This document shows positions 11,884 through 24,428 of a DNA stretch of 64,000 bases, piece by piece. The translations under genes and the position numbers were made by a program. Source of the DNA: Girardinichthys multiradiatus (Eukaryota; Chordata; Actinopteri; Cyprinodontiformes; Goodeidae); assembly GCF_021462225.1 (NCBI RefSeq), contig NC_061795.1, positions 4,293,001-4,357,000 on the forward strand. Reading direction: 5' to 3'. The stretch's first letter is position 1; the number at the start of each line of letters is the position of its first letter. The notes beneath the pieces were generated by a model, which was not told the origin of the DNA, did not search any database, and saw nothing but the letters and a program-made list of their open reading frames with translations.

Positions 11884-12021
11884 AAGGCACTTAACCTCAA
11901 GTTGCCTACTGATCTGCATATCAGTGCATAAATGTGGGCGCGTTTGAGAGTGCGGATTAAAGCGCTTTCAGTAGTCACAGAACTGGACAGGTGCTATATA
12001 AATTCAGTACATTTACCAGTT
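11884..12021 (+). repeat. Degenerate SINE 3' fragment
   Basis: Contains GGCACTTAACCTCAAGTTGC and, after about 100 bp, GCTATATAAATTCAGTACA. It matches the 3' half of the better-preserved SINE at 33007-33259 at about 80 percent or less by eye; the 5' tRNA-like part is absent. Confidence 0.7.
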
Positions 12022-13189
12022 TTACAGTGGTTACATTCTAAACTAGAAGTAAAGTTCAGGTCCAGCTCTTGGCGTAGACCATATATTTGCTTGCCTACTG
12101 CAGCAACTAAATTTAATTTGCAAGCGCATTCTGTTGCCCATATAAGCAAAAGTTCACATACGATTTTTAGCATCTAAAAGGACTGTTTAAAAGCTGTTTC
12201 GCTTGTTTAACAGTTGAATTGGAAGCCTTGAAACAGATGCTTTTTTTTTTTTTTACCTGAAACAGCTGTGAACCGATGTTTGATCGGCATTGATGATGCA
12301 TTGTGTCCTCTTCATGTCAGTTATACATTTTATGTAGCAACTGAAGATGGTTGGGGGTCATCTCACTCTTAGACAAGATATTTGTGCCTGTAAGGATTAT
12401 GATTATTGATTAATTGATATTTATCAAAAATATTTAACTATTTAAATATGTAACAAAGATTTAAAATCATAATTCAGAAAAATAATTTCTTAAAAATCTT
12501 TACTTATGAAAATAAATCAGAGATGTCCTCTGATGTTGTGATTATGGGCTCAAAGCCCTTAATAATTACAATTAGTTATTTATCATTAATAAATTGATAA
12601 TTATTTACTAAAACCACTAAATTTCACTGTGTATTCAACCGCGTCACCTTTTTTCACAGATAAATTACTCTTGCACGAAATAAACACAAACGTTTTCCTT
12701 AAATACATATGTGAAAATTTATTGAAGCCAGATAGCCCTGATATACTACTATTCTGGTCCAAAAGCCTTCACCTAACTAACAAGCACCATTATACACAAA
12801 GGGGATAAAAATGACTACCTAACAAAAATAATAAAATAAAATGTACGTGCATTGAGTTTCTATTGGAATCAAACCAGCAGTTTTATGGACAAAATGTGCA
12901 ATTTGAGTTAACTTGGAAAGAGAAGCCCTCCTGGTGTGCTGATGTCTCGATAGCGGCGATCAGATTGTCGACGGTGGGCTGCGCCCTTAGCCACTAGCAG
13001 CTGATTGCCCCAAATCTCGAACAAAGGGTCATAAAACTCTGAGGCGGGAACTGAGTGGAAAAACTCCAGTAATAAAACTGGAACAAAGGAGTGGTCAGGC
13101 GAGGCCTAGACCGCAGATGCTTTGAAAGGAAAAACTTAAGAAGTCCAACTACTACTACTAGTCCTTTCCCTTGGCTCTCGGGTGGAAGA
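12022..13189. other. No gene recognised
   Basis: A/T-rich sequence with a poly-T run at 12241-12254. No motif recognised. Confidence 0.55.
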
Positions 13190-14205
13190 CACATGCGTTT
13201 TTCTCTCCCTCCCTCCCTGCTGATCCCTGATGCTGCTTGTTGTCTGTATTTTTCTCAGAGCCTTGTAAATTATGGATTTGGTCAGCTGGTCTCTCAACAT
13301 TATTAATAAAATTTCTTTGATGGGAAGACAAGGTAAAGGAGACCCTCTTGTCCAGATGGGACGTTCTTCTCTGGATACACAATGGATTTTTGGCAGCAGT
13401 GGAAGATTGTGTGCCTGACTACAATGTGGAGGACGTAGAAGATATGTACATATTTGGACTTTTCATAACAGGATTTGTGCTTTTTGGAGTTGGTGGTTAC
13501 CTGGCTTATCGAGTGATTCGCAAAACGTGGGCGGCTGTTCAAAGCATTCGAAAGCTGCCTGCGATGTTAGATGGAGTCTGTAGAGCGATCAACACTCAGA
13601 CTGAAATGTTAAGAGAGCAGAATCGCAAGCTGGACGCGATTCTTGACCAGAATTGCAGCCAGGCAGTGGTTGAACTCAGAGGTTAAAGGATATAATCTTG
13701 GAGAAGTTGTACGCTCCAGATCTGTGGAATGTACCAGAAATTTGGATATTTGGATTCGCAATTGAGACATACCAGTAAAACTCTTGAGGTAGTTGAAAAT
13801 TCACAACTGCCTGAACCACAACATTTATTGTTTTTCTAAATCTGCCACCCAAATGTGGCCTTGGCAACTTCTGCTAATTGGCTATCGACAAAATATCTCC
13901 TGGATGTTATATAAACACGACGCTCTTCCCCAGCACTCCCCTACCAGCTGTGTGCTGATAGGACAATGCGGCCGATTGATAAAACTTCCACCTCTCAAGG
14001 ACAATGGTGCTTCTATTGGTGTTGACAGTCTAATTCTAGAAAACACACTCAGACTTATATATTCGCACCCTCAAGATTCCACCGTACCCTTGCTGAATCT
14101 TTACTTATGTGTGTGTTGCTTACCCCTGCTGAGGTTTTTTGTACTATTTCAGACTCTATTCTGCTAAGAATAGAGTCTGAAATGTGATTTTTACCCCCTC
14201 CTATC
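13190..14205 (+). repeat. Small-ORF repeat family Z, copy 1
   Basis: About 1 kb that aligns with 50120-51230: shared TTATGGATTTGGTCAGCTGG, CTCTGGATACACAATGGA, the small ORF, and a 3' noncoding part with shared CTGAGGTTTTT and a following TGTGAAAT. The second copy is itself inserted in a Tc1 element with a short target duplication, so this is a mobile family. Confidence 0.8.
13348..13686 (+). pseudogene. Small membrane-protein-like ORF of repeat family Z (copy 1)
   Basis: The open frame contains VEDVEDMYIFGLFITGFVLF, a 20-residue hydrophobic segment (IFGLFITGFVLFGVGGYLAY) followed by basic residues (RVIRKTW) and a Gln/Glu/Lys-rich amphipathic tail (INTQTEMLREQNRKLDAILD). The first codons of the open frame are not ATG. 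Compared with copy 2, 4 nt are missing just before EDVEDMY, so the ancestral start (MDFWQQW-like, in another frame at 13382) is disconnected. Predicted topology: one transmembrane helix with a cytosolic helical tail. Function unknown; no family recognised. Confidence 0.6.
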
Positions 14206-14896
14206 TTACTTTACCTAAATGTGTGATTTCATTACTTTTCATAGATTTTCAGATTTCTCAGAAGGATCACCAGCAAAAGCCAAGTATTATAGGTATTTGA
14301 AAATTTGGACTAAAACTGTTTTCACACCAATGACCATAGATTTTTAGATTTCTTAGAAGGATTTTATCACAACTATTTCATACCAGTGAAAGCCAAACAT
14401 AAGTATTTAAATACTTATTTAAATACTAGTGACCAAGCTAATCTACTTAGACTTCAGTGAGTCCCCATGACTGTTACTATTTGAATAATGGGACCACAAC
14501 TGCCTCAAACCAGTGACCTCAAGGATTAATATTATCATTTTTCTTCTAGCACAGGATGAATTCCTTACCACAAAAGACTTAATGAGCTAATTAAGAATGA
14601 TTGGATGAGAATCAGCTCTTACCAGTAAATTCCCAAGATTATTAATGTCATTTGATTTGTTTTTCTGTGTTTGATTTTCTGTATCATTGTAATGTTTTTC
14701 CTCATGTACAGCACTTTAAGTGCCTTGTTGCTGAAAAGCGCTATATAAATAAACTTGACTTGACTACTAACCTTTAGCTGATTTAGGATCAGCCGGACAA
14801 AACACACGCCCCTTGCTGATCGCACCTGCATTTCACGATTCAGCAGCACAGCAAATCTAACAGCTCAGCATAAAACACTTCAATCCGTATTGCATG
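14206..14896. other. Mostly unremarkable; LINE/SINE tail at 14701-14766
   Basis: 14701-14766 carries CAGCACTTTAAGTGCCTTG and GCGCTATATAAATAAACTTG, ending in TTGACT units, the common tail of fish L2-related SINE/LINE copies. The remainder shows nothing coding. Confidence 0.5.
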
Positions 14897-15251
14897 CAAC
14901 AATTTGATACCTTGGATGAAGTAAAAAAGTCAATTTTCACATTGATATTGAAGACATTAACAATTCTTTATCAATAGTAAAACATTTAGCAAACTTGGTA
15001 TGTGTACAGATACATATTTTACAAGTCAAATAATTTTTTTTAATTACTTTCTACACAATTTCAACCAATCAAACTCCTGCTCAGATCAGCTCACTTCCTA
15101 TATCAGAGCTGGGTTTGAGGCGGGCCTCCTCTTTAGCTGAACTCCAGATGGCTGCCACAGAAGACACACCCACATGGTAAACAAACAATTCAACAGTGTT
15201 CAACACAGTGTTTGCAATTAAACCCAACAATTTGATACCTTGGATGAAGTA
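14897..15251. repeat. 300-bp duplicated segment flanked by 27-bp direct repeats
   Basis: 14897-14923 and 15225-15251 are identical 27-bp repeats beginning CAACAATTTGAT. Between them, 14924-15224 is nearly identical to 16927-17229. From 14925 to 15199 the offset is constant at 2003 bp, with no indel; one small indel lies near the right end. No inverted repeats and no coding sequence seen. Confidence 0.9.
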
Positions 15252-18200
15252 CTGGTGATTATAAATCACCTTAACTATGCCTTACCATGCCCAGACTTCT
15301 AAATACACCTATCTGATTTAATATAAAAATAAATAAATTACTTTGACGTTGATTTCTTCTCTCCACCAGTTGAGGATGGGTCAGGTCTGAAGAAAAATGA
15401 GGGGGGGATCACGCGTCCATGATCAACTCAAAAAAAAAAAAAACTGTAAACTTCTCATCCATCCAAAACGGGGAAAATATGAAGAACCGTTTAGACGACT
15501 GAATCACAAGGGGAAACTCATCTACTTGGAAATAAAACCTCTGTAGGTTTCAACCTGCGCCGGAATGTCAGCGGGGTCTTTGATCGGTATATGAATCTTC
15601 TGACCTTCTTGTATCAGACAGATTCCCAGCTTTCAAGCTCTTCCGGGAATGGCCGTGCGGAGGAAAAGTTTGCCTGCAAGCTTTTGACACTCCAGATATA
15701 TGTTATCCCGTGAAACATGCTGGAATGGCAATGAAAGTTTATTTCATTGCCGTTTTATAATCCCGGGTGATATCAGAGCTGCTACGTCTGTCGAGGTACG
15801 CATGTTGAACTGCGCAACCCAGCTGATCTATCCCCAAAAATGGATAACCTTAGCATGCCTTTAGAATGTAATTTATGCAGCAGATCTTTTTTGAGTCAGT
15901 TTTGCTCCAGAATATTCTGTAGGTGACATCTAACTGTAAATATTACTGGTGGACCTGATAGGATTCATTGCAATTTATAAAATGTGTGTTATAAAATAAT
16001 GTTAGCTGTTGCTTCCACAAACTGCTGCTCATTTGAATACACAACTGTTATATATTTGACATTTTCAAAAGGAGTTCAATTAAGAATTCCAAAAGCAGTC
16101 TTAAATAGCCATATCAATACAAAAGTTGCACAAAGTTGCCACTGAGCAGCAAAAAACAATCTGGCCCAGGGCACCAAAATGGCAAACTTTTGAGGGAATG
16201 TGAAAAGTTAGTATGACATGTCCCATAAAAAATGTAAAAAGTTGTGTGTGTCTTTAAACTCATAAGGACTCCATTCAAGGCCCACCAAAGAAAACACAAC
16301 ATTCTGACACGTTGCAGGTAGTTTTCACTTCTCATTCCTGAAGGAAGTTGTAAAGCCACACTGATAAAAATATTCTGCTCTATCTACTTAAAAAAATTAA
16401 GGCAACTATTTGCATAATTTATGTTGATCAAGCAAGACTGTTCTTTGTTTAAAGTACTTACTTATTTCTTTACATGAAAAATAAAATCCAAGTAAAGTGA
16501 ACTTAATTTTGTCAAGTAGATTAAGCAAAACTAAACTTTGTATTAATTACTCAACTTTTTTAATGTAGTAAATGAAATTTGCAAGTAAAAGCAACTTCAT
16601 TTAATTTTCTAGAACAAACAAAAAACCTTTGTATAAATTACTTATTTTTTTCAATGAAGTAAATTAAATCAACAAGTATAACCAACATGGTTTTATAATG
16701 TAGATGTTACACTGTGAGGCATCAGTATGGAAAAGAAAACATTACTCTGGCTTTGCAGTACAGCAAACAAAGCTGGTTTTGTTGAATTTTCAGGCCATCA
16801 CGACACTTCTCAAAATGGCAGTCCTTCAGTCCGATTTCTACTACATCCAGCAGTCATCTTATATACATTCCAGACCCCACCCCAATTCAAAACAGCCAAT
16901 CATCTCCGTCTTCCAGAGCGGGAAAAGAAAAGTCAATTTTCACATTGATATTGAAGACATTAACAATTCTTTATCAATAGTAAAACATTTAGCAAACTTG
17001 GTATGTGTACAGATACATATTTTACAAGTCAAATAATTTTTTTTAATTACTTTCTACACAATTTCAACCAATCAAACTCCTGCTCAGATCAGCTCACTTC
17101 CTATATCAGAGCTGGGTTTGAGGCGGGCCTCCTCTTTAGCTGAACTCCAGATGGCTGCCACAGAAGACACACCCACATGGTAAACAAACAATTCAACAGT
17201 GTATGAATACACAGTGTTTCCAATTAAACCCACACTGGAACTAATGTAAAAAGGTTAAAGAAGAACTTAGTGCTTCTTAACAGTAGATCAAAATTAAACT
17301 TTGTATGAACTACTTAATTTTTTTTAAATGTATTTAATGATTTTTTAAAAGTAGAATTAACTTAATTTTTTCATGTAAATGTAAAAGCACAACTATTTGT
17401 ATTCAGCTATTTTTTTTAGATATTTACAATTATTTCTGAAAGTGAAATTGATTGTGTTTATAACACATTGAGCACAAATACCGATTCTATTCACTATTTC
17501 ACTATTCCTAACATAAAATGAGAGTTATTTTAAAATAGCATAATATATTGAACACGTATTGAATCTTATCTGAATTGCATGCCTGATAATGACAAAAACT
17601 TCATAAGCAAAACAGTGATATTGGGGAAAAAAGCATTCCTCATCTCAGATATTATCACTTTTGTGTGCCACTTGTTTTGTTTTGAATATGCAAAAATTTG
17701 GTACAGCAAATCAAAACAGCACGTATAAGAAAAAAGCTTTTTCACAAACTTTCTCCTATCAAAAGGAGAACGAATCATTTGAATCTTCTCAAAACATTTC
17801 ACAAGTAAAACAGGCCTCAGAGTAAAGAACTGTTGACTCATGTGTTCAGTTCTGCTCCCTGCCTTCAACATGATTTCCATGAATCAAATAGCTAGCTCAA
17901 GCTATTATACAGAATACAAGCTAAATAAAAGCATTGAGATTAAAGTGGTTTCCATGGGTAGAACAAAGGAAATATAAAATACAACCAATCAGGCTCAAAA
18001 ACAACAGTGAATTCACTGAAACTTACTGTCAATTCACCAGAGTCACATTTCTTAAATACACTTAGAAACTAAAAGAAAAACAGGTTCTAATAAAGGAGTG
18101 ACAAGTTAATTCAATTGAGTAAACCAGAGCTATTTAAAGTGCAAAATAATGATAAATTCTGAAAAAACAAACAAACAAAACCCAAATAAATACATGCAAT

Positions 18201-18300
18201 GTACACTAGCATCACAAAGTTACACTTAACAGTGTAACCTAAGAAAGTGCAACATAAAACAAAAGAAAAAAACAGAGTTCACTCAAACTCTCAACCTTTA
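15252..18300. other. No gene; includes donor-like copy 16927-17229
   Basis: A/T-rich. The only notable item is 16927-17229, the second copy of the segment inserted at 14924-15224, here without the 27-bp flanks. No coding features recognised elsewhere. Confidence 0.55.
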
Positions 18301-18318
18301 ATGAAGTATGTGTGGATT

Positions 18319-20292
18319 TTAGGCATGGAGACTGACCATAAGGTCATGAACCTTTGAGGACATTCTTTCGTTCCCATCTTCCTGCTCAAGGAAGATCTTT
18401 TGAAAGACTTCAAAGGTGTACTTCAGTTTCTTAGGGTAGCTTAGTTCCAAAGCATAGATCAGGAACATAAGGTAAGCACATGCAAGTGCCACATTGGGAA
18501 CCCCAAAAAGTACCTCAGTCCCCTCGATGGCTATCCCAACTTGCCTCTGCCCTTCGCTCCCAGCTTTTCCGACCACAAAGATACTGAGGACCAATGTCGT
18601 AAAGGCATCCTGGACAGCTGCAGCATCATCATCACCATATATCTGTGAAATACACCAAAGAGAACCAAATCTTCACATTTAACAATTAAAGTGATGCAGA
18701 TTGGCAGAGGCATAAGATATCTACCTGGTAGTCCTTGATTAAATCCTAATCTTTTCTCCAAGGTAGAGAATAAGGCCTCTGATTACAGCTTCTCTTCGAG
18801 ACTCAATGCTGCTGTCCTACAGTAAATTAGATATGAAAGAATGTTATGTCCAAACATATAGCTACAATATAAACTCATTTGTAAACAGTTATAAGTCCAT
18901 ACCTCATCTAACATTTCAAGGGTCGTATCAAGTTTCTTCCCCACAGCGCCTCCCTTCCTCCTGTATAGGCTCAATAGTTCGGGTGAGAATTGATCAAACT
19001 TCCCCAGGAATGTGGACAGCAACGGTTTCAGCGTGATTCTCTGAAATTCTTCCTCAATCTGAGAGAGACCAAGACAGAGAGAGAAAAAACATCACTAGAC
19101 AAAGAAACACTGTAGAAAAACAGGAAACCAAGATTGGTATTAAATTAACCAAAAAACAGCAGTGAAGGCAGTACAAGGAATTCTGTCAAACTTAGAAATG
19201 AATGAAGTCAAAACTGAAAAAAAAGAATTTCAAAATCCATTAAATACTCAAGATATTAAAATATACACTTTGGGAACGCTCAAACAGGGCAGGCCATCGC
19301 ACTTTGATGTCAATCACTGGTGGTTTGTTGAGGATAACATCACTTCAAGTAATGAGAATGTTTTTGCCATCTTCTCACTGATTAACTTGTTGTTATCTCT
19401 CTTCTTGCGCTCATAAAGAAGCTCCACTCTCTTTTTCAAGGGTTGTGTCAGTTTCACCTTGAGGATGAGGTGGGAGGTAGTTTACCTCAGATTTATTTGC
19501 CTTTTTTAGTTTTTTTGCTGGAGTTTTATCTGCAGTTGATTTTCTCTTAAGACAGTTTACATTTAGTTCTGGTATTCCAAGGTGTTTTACTTTTGCTCTG
19601 TAATTCCCAAGTTTGTACTTCAAGCTGTTGTGCCAACTATATAAACCATTGAAGGACACTGGGTCTCTCAAAAATGGGTGCTTCATAACCAAGGCCTCTG
19701 CAACCTGCTCCCTTTGTGCCTGAGAAGGATAGGCAGTGTAGGTAAAGATGGTCTCGGCAAGTTTGTCCAGAATGTTGAATTTTACAGCTGGATTGTTGAG
19801 AAGGGTTTCATCCTTCTTATGAGCTTCATTAGCAGCTTGTAGAATGAGCTCCGTGTCAAGGGAGAAGGTAGGTACCTCAAACTGAACAGGCCAAGATTCA
19901 GAACGAAGGGAAGAGGCACTTCCTAGAGAACGTAGAATAATGGTATCACTGGATGCAGCAGAACAAGAACTGGTATCCTCTGATGAATCAGCACAACTGC
20001 TACTAAAGCTATCTTGGACTTTGACATTCAGAGAATCCTCAGGGGTTAAAATTATCTCTGGTTCCACAAAAACCACTTTAATGGTGTCTTTGTCCTGTAT
20101 TTCGCTAGTTTGAAGGAGGGTGAAAAACTGTCCATCAAAATCTTGGTCCTGTAACTGCAAACTAAAGTCTTGCTCAATATCAAATGTTTCTTGAACAATA
20201 GTCTTTAATTCGTCCACAGTTTGGGGAATTCCAGATGGCAAGGAAAGTTTGCGAATGTTTTCTTTTAGTATGACACGAAGTCTAGCAGACAT
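18319..20292 (-). pseudogene. SAMD3-like protein gene with N-terminal PB1-like domain, four exons, frameshifted
   Basis: Starts with ATG at 20292 (MSARLRVILKENIRKLSLPS), a PB1-like ubiquitin-fold region over about residues 1-75, a Ser-rich linker, then a conserved block ending AKKLKKANKSEVNYLPPHP. Exons by GT-AG reading: 20292-19269, 19058-18903, 18816-18725, 18642-18319. Later blocks read KGGAVGKKLDTTLEML and LELSYPKKLKYTFEVFQKIF. They correspond to the multigene teleost family annotated as SAM domain-containing protein 3-like. Frameshifts lie near 19433 (about 2 nt missing) and in exon 3 near 18745, so this copy looks broken. It is adjacent to, and in the same orientation as, the transposase-like gene at 20772-21840. 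Confidence 0.75.
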
Positions 20293-20771
20293 ATTGAGTC
20301 TGTATAGGAGAGGAAAAGAGAATAAATCAAGTTACTGTTACATATTACAAAAAAAATAACTATTTAAAGATTTTTAATGTTAAACACAGCATAATGAACT
20401 GACCATTAATGAATTAAGTATTGCAGAATTACTTCTGTTAAGTTTGATGCATTGCCATGTCATTAACTATTAAGTGTAACGAGATTGCCAAGAACTGAAA
20501 CTTCACAAGTTTTAAAATAAGAACCACATATAGGTCACTTTTCAGGGAGACATTTAGATGTGGTGTTATTTCCTTTTTTTTTAGATCTTGGGAATTTTTA
20601 CAATTATCAGAAAAACTAACCTATGACAGTAAATTGAGAAAAAATGAACAGCTGTAAACATCAATATATACTGTATTTCCTTAACTACCTATTCTTGAAT
20701 AGGAATGTGACGCTTCAAGGTGAAATATCGCTTTCCCTCGACAGTATATGCTGCAAGAGGGTAGGAGTCCG
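20293..20771. other. Spacer between two transposon-related genes
   Basis: A/T-rich, stops in all frames, with no motif recognised. It could be intron or intergenic spacer of a composite unit. Confidence 0.5.
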
Positions 20772-21840
20772 TTAAGTCTTGTAGCTGGAGGACTGTGTGT
20801 GTCTTGTGGATTCCAGTTCAAAAGAACGAAAATGCTCACTGTACCATGACCCTAGACACTTGACAGCAAAAAGAGGCTGGCCATGAACAATGAAGATCAG
20901 ACTCAGTTCAACAAAATCTGGAAGCCCTCCAGTGGATCCATAGGGCAAAATCATTCCCACTGAGTAACTGGTGCCATAGCAGGTCACAGTATCGGCCACC
21001 TCAATACATGTCTCCTCTGGAAACTTCCTTTGTACTGCTTCCTGTAGGTTTTCTTTTAGGACATCTACAGGAACTTTGGAAAGATTTGAGACACTCAGTG
21101 CAGGTTTCAGTATGTCTGGGCAATGCAAGTGGTAAGCAAGGATTAACTGATGCTTAACAGCAAGAGACAGTAAAATGCTGCGGAAACAGCTGTTATGTCG
21201 AACGACTCTCTTGAAAAATTTATGTTTTGCCTCGAAGCGCATTGTCCACAGAGCTACAAGTGGTCCAAAAGCCCTGATTCGATGTGGATAATGCTCAAGG
21301 AAATGGTGCTTTGGTAGAAGTTTTGCTTGAGGGAAATCCTGCATATACCTATGCCAGTGTTCTGAAATCTTGATGTCAAGGTATCTAACTGTGTCATTAG
21401 TGTGATGTGGAGAAACTACCACTTCAACAATGTCTTTGAGATCCATCGGAAGATGCCATGCTGGTTCCCTTCCTGGCACTTTAAATCCAATGATGAAAGG
21501 AAGAAGACGCAATAAGCTCCAATTTTCGTGAGCGTTGCCACCAACACTTTTTTTGCTGGAAATATTCAGTGGGACTTGCTGCGGGCTGTCAGTTTTGTCA
21601 GTCCACTTGAAGGGGAACTCTGATTCGGTCATTGAGTTGAGACAAAGTAAAGAACTTTTTCTGTATGAAAACATTGATGCACAAAGCTAGCTCAAGAGGA
21701 ACTATTCCCTCAAATAGGTCATGGAGCAAGTCTGGTGGATACCCAGACAAAACATGAAAATATTTCAGTTTATTAGTTAAGGCACACTGCCTTTTCACAC
21801 CGAAGCAGTGAGTGCCAGTGGGACTCTCTTGCAGGTATAA
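20772..21840 (-). pseudogene. EnSpm/CACTA-like transposase C-terminal region, frameshifted
   Basis: Minus-strand reading gives GYPPDLLHDLFEGIVPLELA (21798 frame), then, after a frame change near 21640, SVGGNAHENWSLLRLLPFII, LPKHHFLEHYPHRIRAFGPL and LWTMRFEAKHKFFKRVVRH, ending SWYSEHFRSFELE. The PKHHFLxHYP and MRFEAKHxFFK boxes mark a large teleost family related to EnSpm/CACTA transposases. The N-terminal catalytic part is missing or lies further upstream in decayed form. Whether this is a dead transposon or a remnant of a domesticated gene cannot be told from sequence alone. Confidence 0.7.
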
Positions 21841-21894
21841 GCAAATCTAGTTTAATGCTTTTTAATGCCATTTTTAATGCTATTTTTAACAATT

Positions 21895-22664
21895 TTAATG
21901 CCCATGTCCAACTGTGCATATAATGTATATATGTAGACACACACACAGAAACAATTGTAACCGTTTGAAAATGATAATCTTTAATAATTGTGTATGCTTA
22001 ATACTGCATAAGTTTAGTTCATTTCCTTTTTGCTGCAACTCTGTCTCAACGTTTATGAGTTCAAGGCATTTCTCCTTGAGTGTCCTCCTCAGAGTATTTG
22101 ATTTGGTAATCATTTGAGCCATGAGTGTGCCTGCTTTGTTTTCAGCTTTCTCAGCAAGTTCATCAGCATCCTTCTGAAGGCTGGTGCACACCTCTGTCAA
22201 CACAGCTTTTTTCTTTCTCAGTGCTTCCAGATCTTCCTCCACTGCTTTTCTTTTAAGTCCACGCATTGCACCCTCTCGTTTCCTTTTCTCTTCATCGAGG
22301 TACATCCTTTATTTTGCTCTGGCTGAGGCTACAGAAGCCAGTAGTTATTTAGTGAGTGGTACTTTGAGAACACCCCCACAAGCTCTGACCTGGTCACAGA
22401 CTAGTCTCTGGGCCTCAACAGTTTGTTCAGTTATGTTGCAGATTTCCACTTCCTTGTTGACAGAGAAGCCTCTCTCCACTGTAGCTTGGCCATGAAATAA
22501 GAGCAGCAGGCATTGAAAAAAACTCTGCAACTCAGGATAAGCCTGGTTGAGAGTTTGATGAAGAAAAACATCAAGCCGCTGATCCATGGGTTTGAAGGAG
22601 AGAAACTCCTGGCTGTTGCCATGCTGAGAGAGAAAGCTGTCAAACTGTTGCACAAGAGCATCAC
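21895..22664 (-). pseudogene. hAT-like transposase C-terminus with coiled-coil tail
   Basis: The exon begins after a splice acceptor (CAG at 22665-22667) with GDALVQQFDSFLSQHG and carries LLLLFHGQATVERGFSVNKE, the hAT-type C-terminal dimerisation signature. Two in-frame TAA codons follow, at 22345-22347 and about 22312. The frame then resumes with a highly charged coiled coil rich in Lys/Glu (EEKRKREGAMRGLKRKAVEE onward) to about 21960. All pieces share one frame, so this was a single protein. Confidence 0.7.
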
Positions 22665-22692
22665 CTGAGATGGACAAACAAAAATAAGACAT

Positions 22693-23243
22693 TAAATTAC
22701 AATGTAAAAATTGCTAATTTATACATGTCACACTGATACAGCATACTAATGTTTGTAAAATTTGAGTTAATAATGTAAAATTTATTAACTCATTAATTTC
22801 TTCAGACAATCTTACACTCTTCAATAACCCTAAGGGTCAGGATTTCCTCTTCATTTGGCTACAACTTTAACTGTATTACCTGTTTATTTACAAACTTTAC
22901 AAACTTTGCAAAAATATAATTTCAAAATCTTTCTTAGTTCAATAATACACTGTGGACACATTTACTACCATCTGGAGTATTTGAGGCTGAGAACAGCCAC
23001 TAAAATAAACTGAAAATATTAGATATCAGGAAACTGACATTTAAAGAGTTAGAGAAAACATATTTATTAAATTTACAAATTTAACGTTTTGATCGGAACT
23101 GAGATTGATCAGATTTATATGAAACCATTTGGAAAAAATATTGACCCGATGTGTTTTTACTGCAGTTTAAATTTAGTAGCTGTTCTCAGCCAAACAACTT
23201 CAGATGTTAGTAAAGTGAGACCAGGTCAGTTTACTAGCATGCA
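22693..23243. other. No gene recognised
   Basis: A/T-rich sequence with stops in all frames. Confidence 0.55.
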
Positions 23244-24412
23244 CATAAAAAAAAAAAAACTACCGTATTTAGAAGCAAAAAATTTAACATCATCCAAGTT
23301 TTTATATCTTCAAGACATGCTTGTAGTCTATCTAACTGGTTGGGCTCATCAGGATTTATGGATAAGTAAAGCTGAGTATCATCAGCGTAATAGTGAAAAT
23401 TTATCCCATGCTGCCTAATAATTTGACCTATTGGACGCATATATATAGTAAAGAGAATTGGCCCAAGTACTGAGCCCTGTGGTACTCCAAAATTAACCCT
23501 GGAGTTTAAAGATGATTTATCATTTACATGAACAAACCGGAATCTGTCAGACGAATAAGATTTAAACCAGCCTAGCGCTGTTCCCCTGATCCCTGCAGCA
23601 TATTCTGGCCTTTCTAAGATAATTTTGTGATCGACTATATCAAATGCAGCACTAAGATCTAACAGAACCAGAACAGACACAAGTCTATTATCTGAGGCCA
23701 TGAGAATATCATTAGTGACTTTCAGCAGCGCTGTTTCAGTGCTATGATGAGCTCTGAAACCTGACTGAAACTCTTCAAACAGGTCATTGTTGTGTAAATG
23801 CTCACACATTTGATTAGCAACAATTTTCTCAAGAATTTTAGATAAGAATGGAAGATTGGATATAGGTCTGTGATTTTTCAAGTCATCTCGATCAAGCGAA
23901 GGTTTCTTAAGTAAAGGTTTAATTACAGCTAACTTAAAAGCCTGTGGTACATATCCATTTTCTAAAGATAAATTAATCATATCTAAAATGGGGCTGGTAA
24001 TCAGAGGGAACACTTCCTTAAATCATTTGTTTGGGATTGGGTCTAACATACAAGTTGAAGGTTTAGATGAAGCTAATATTTCTGAAAACTCAGGAAGCTT
24101 CACAAGATCAAAACAGTCCAAACACAAATCAGGTTCTGCAGTTATTTCCAATGTTGTCTCACTTGCTGAGGATGAAGTAATCATCTTCGGGAGTATGTCA
24201 AAGATTTTATTTTTAATAGAATACATTTTATTTAAGAAGAATCCCATAAAGTCATGGCTGCTGAGAGCTAAGGGAATGGATGGCTCAACAGAGCTATGAC
24301 TCTGTGTAAGTTTAGCAACTGTACTAAAGAGAAACCTAGGATTTTTTTTGTTCTCTTCTATTAATGATGAGAAATAAGCTGTTCTAGTTTGGCGAAGTGT
24401 CTTTTTATACAA
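23244..24412 (-). pseudogene. L2-like LINE: ORF2 linker and reverse transcriptase fragment
   Basis: Minus strand from 24412: RQTRTAYFSSLIEENKKNPR and FLFSTVAKLTQ (linker before RT), a TGA at 24023-24025, then in the same frame the RT with RPISNLPFLSKILEKIVANQ, EEFQSGFRAHHSTETALLKV, VLLDLSAAFDIVDH, FGVPQGSVLGPILFTIYM and HYYADDTQLYLS. It is cut after TWMMLNFLLLN near 23270, where an A-run occurs. The 5' end is truncated at 24412, where it abuts a Rex1-like LINE in opposite orientation. Confidence 0.9.
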
Positions 24413-24428
24413 CAGTAGGCTATATCAG

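Noticed and set aside
14897..17229. CRISPR-like or clustered repeat array
   Set aside because: Only two copies of one long segment and one pair of 27-bp repeats; this is eukaryotic repeat sequence.
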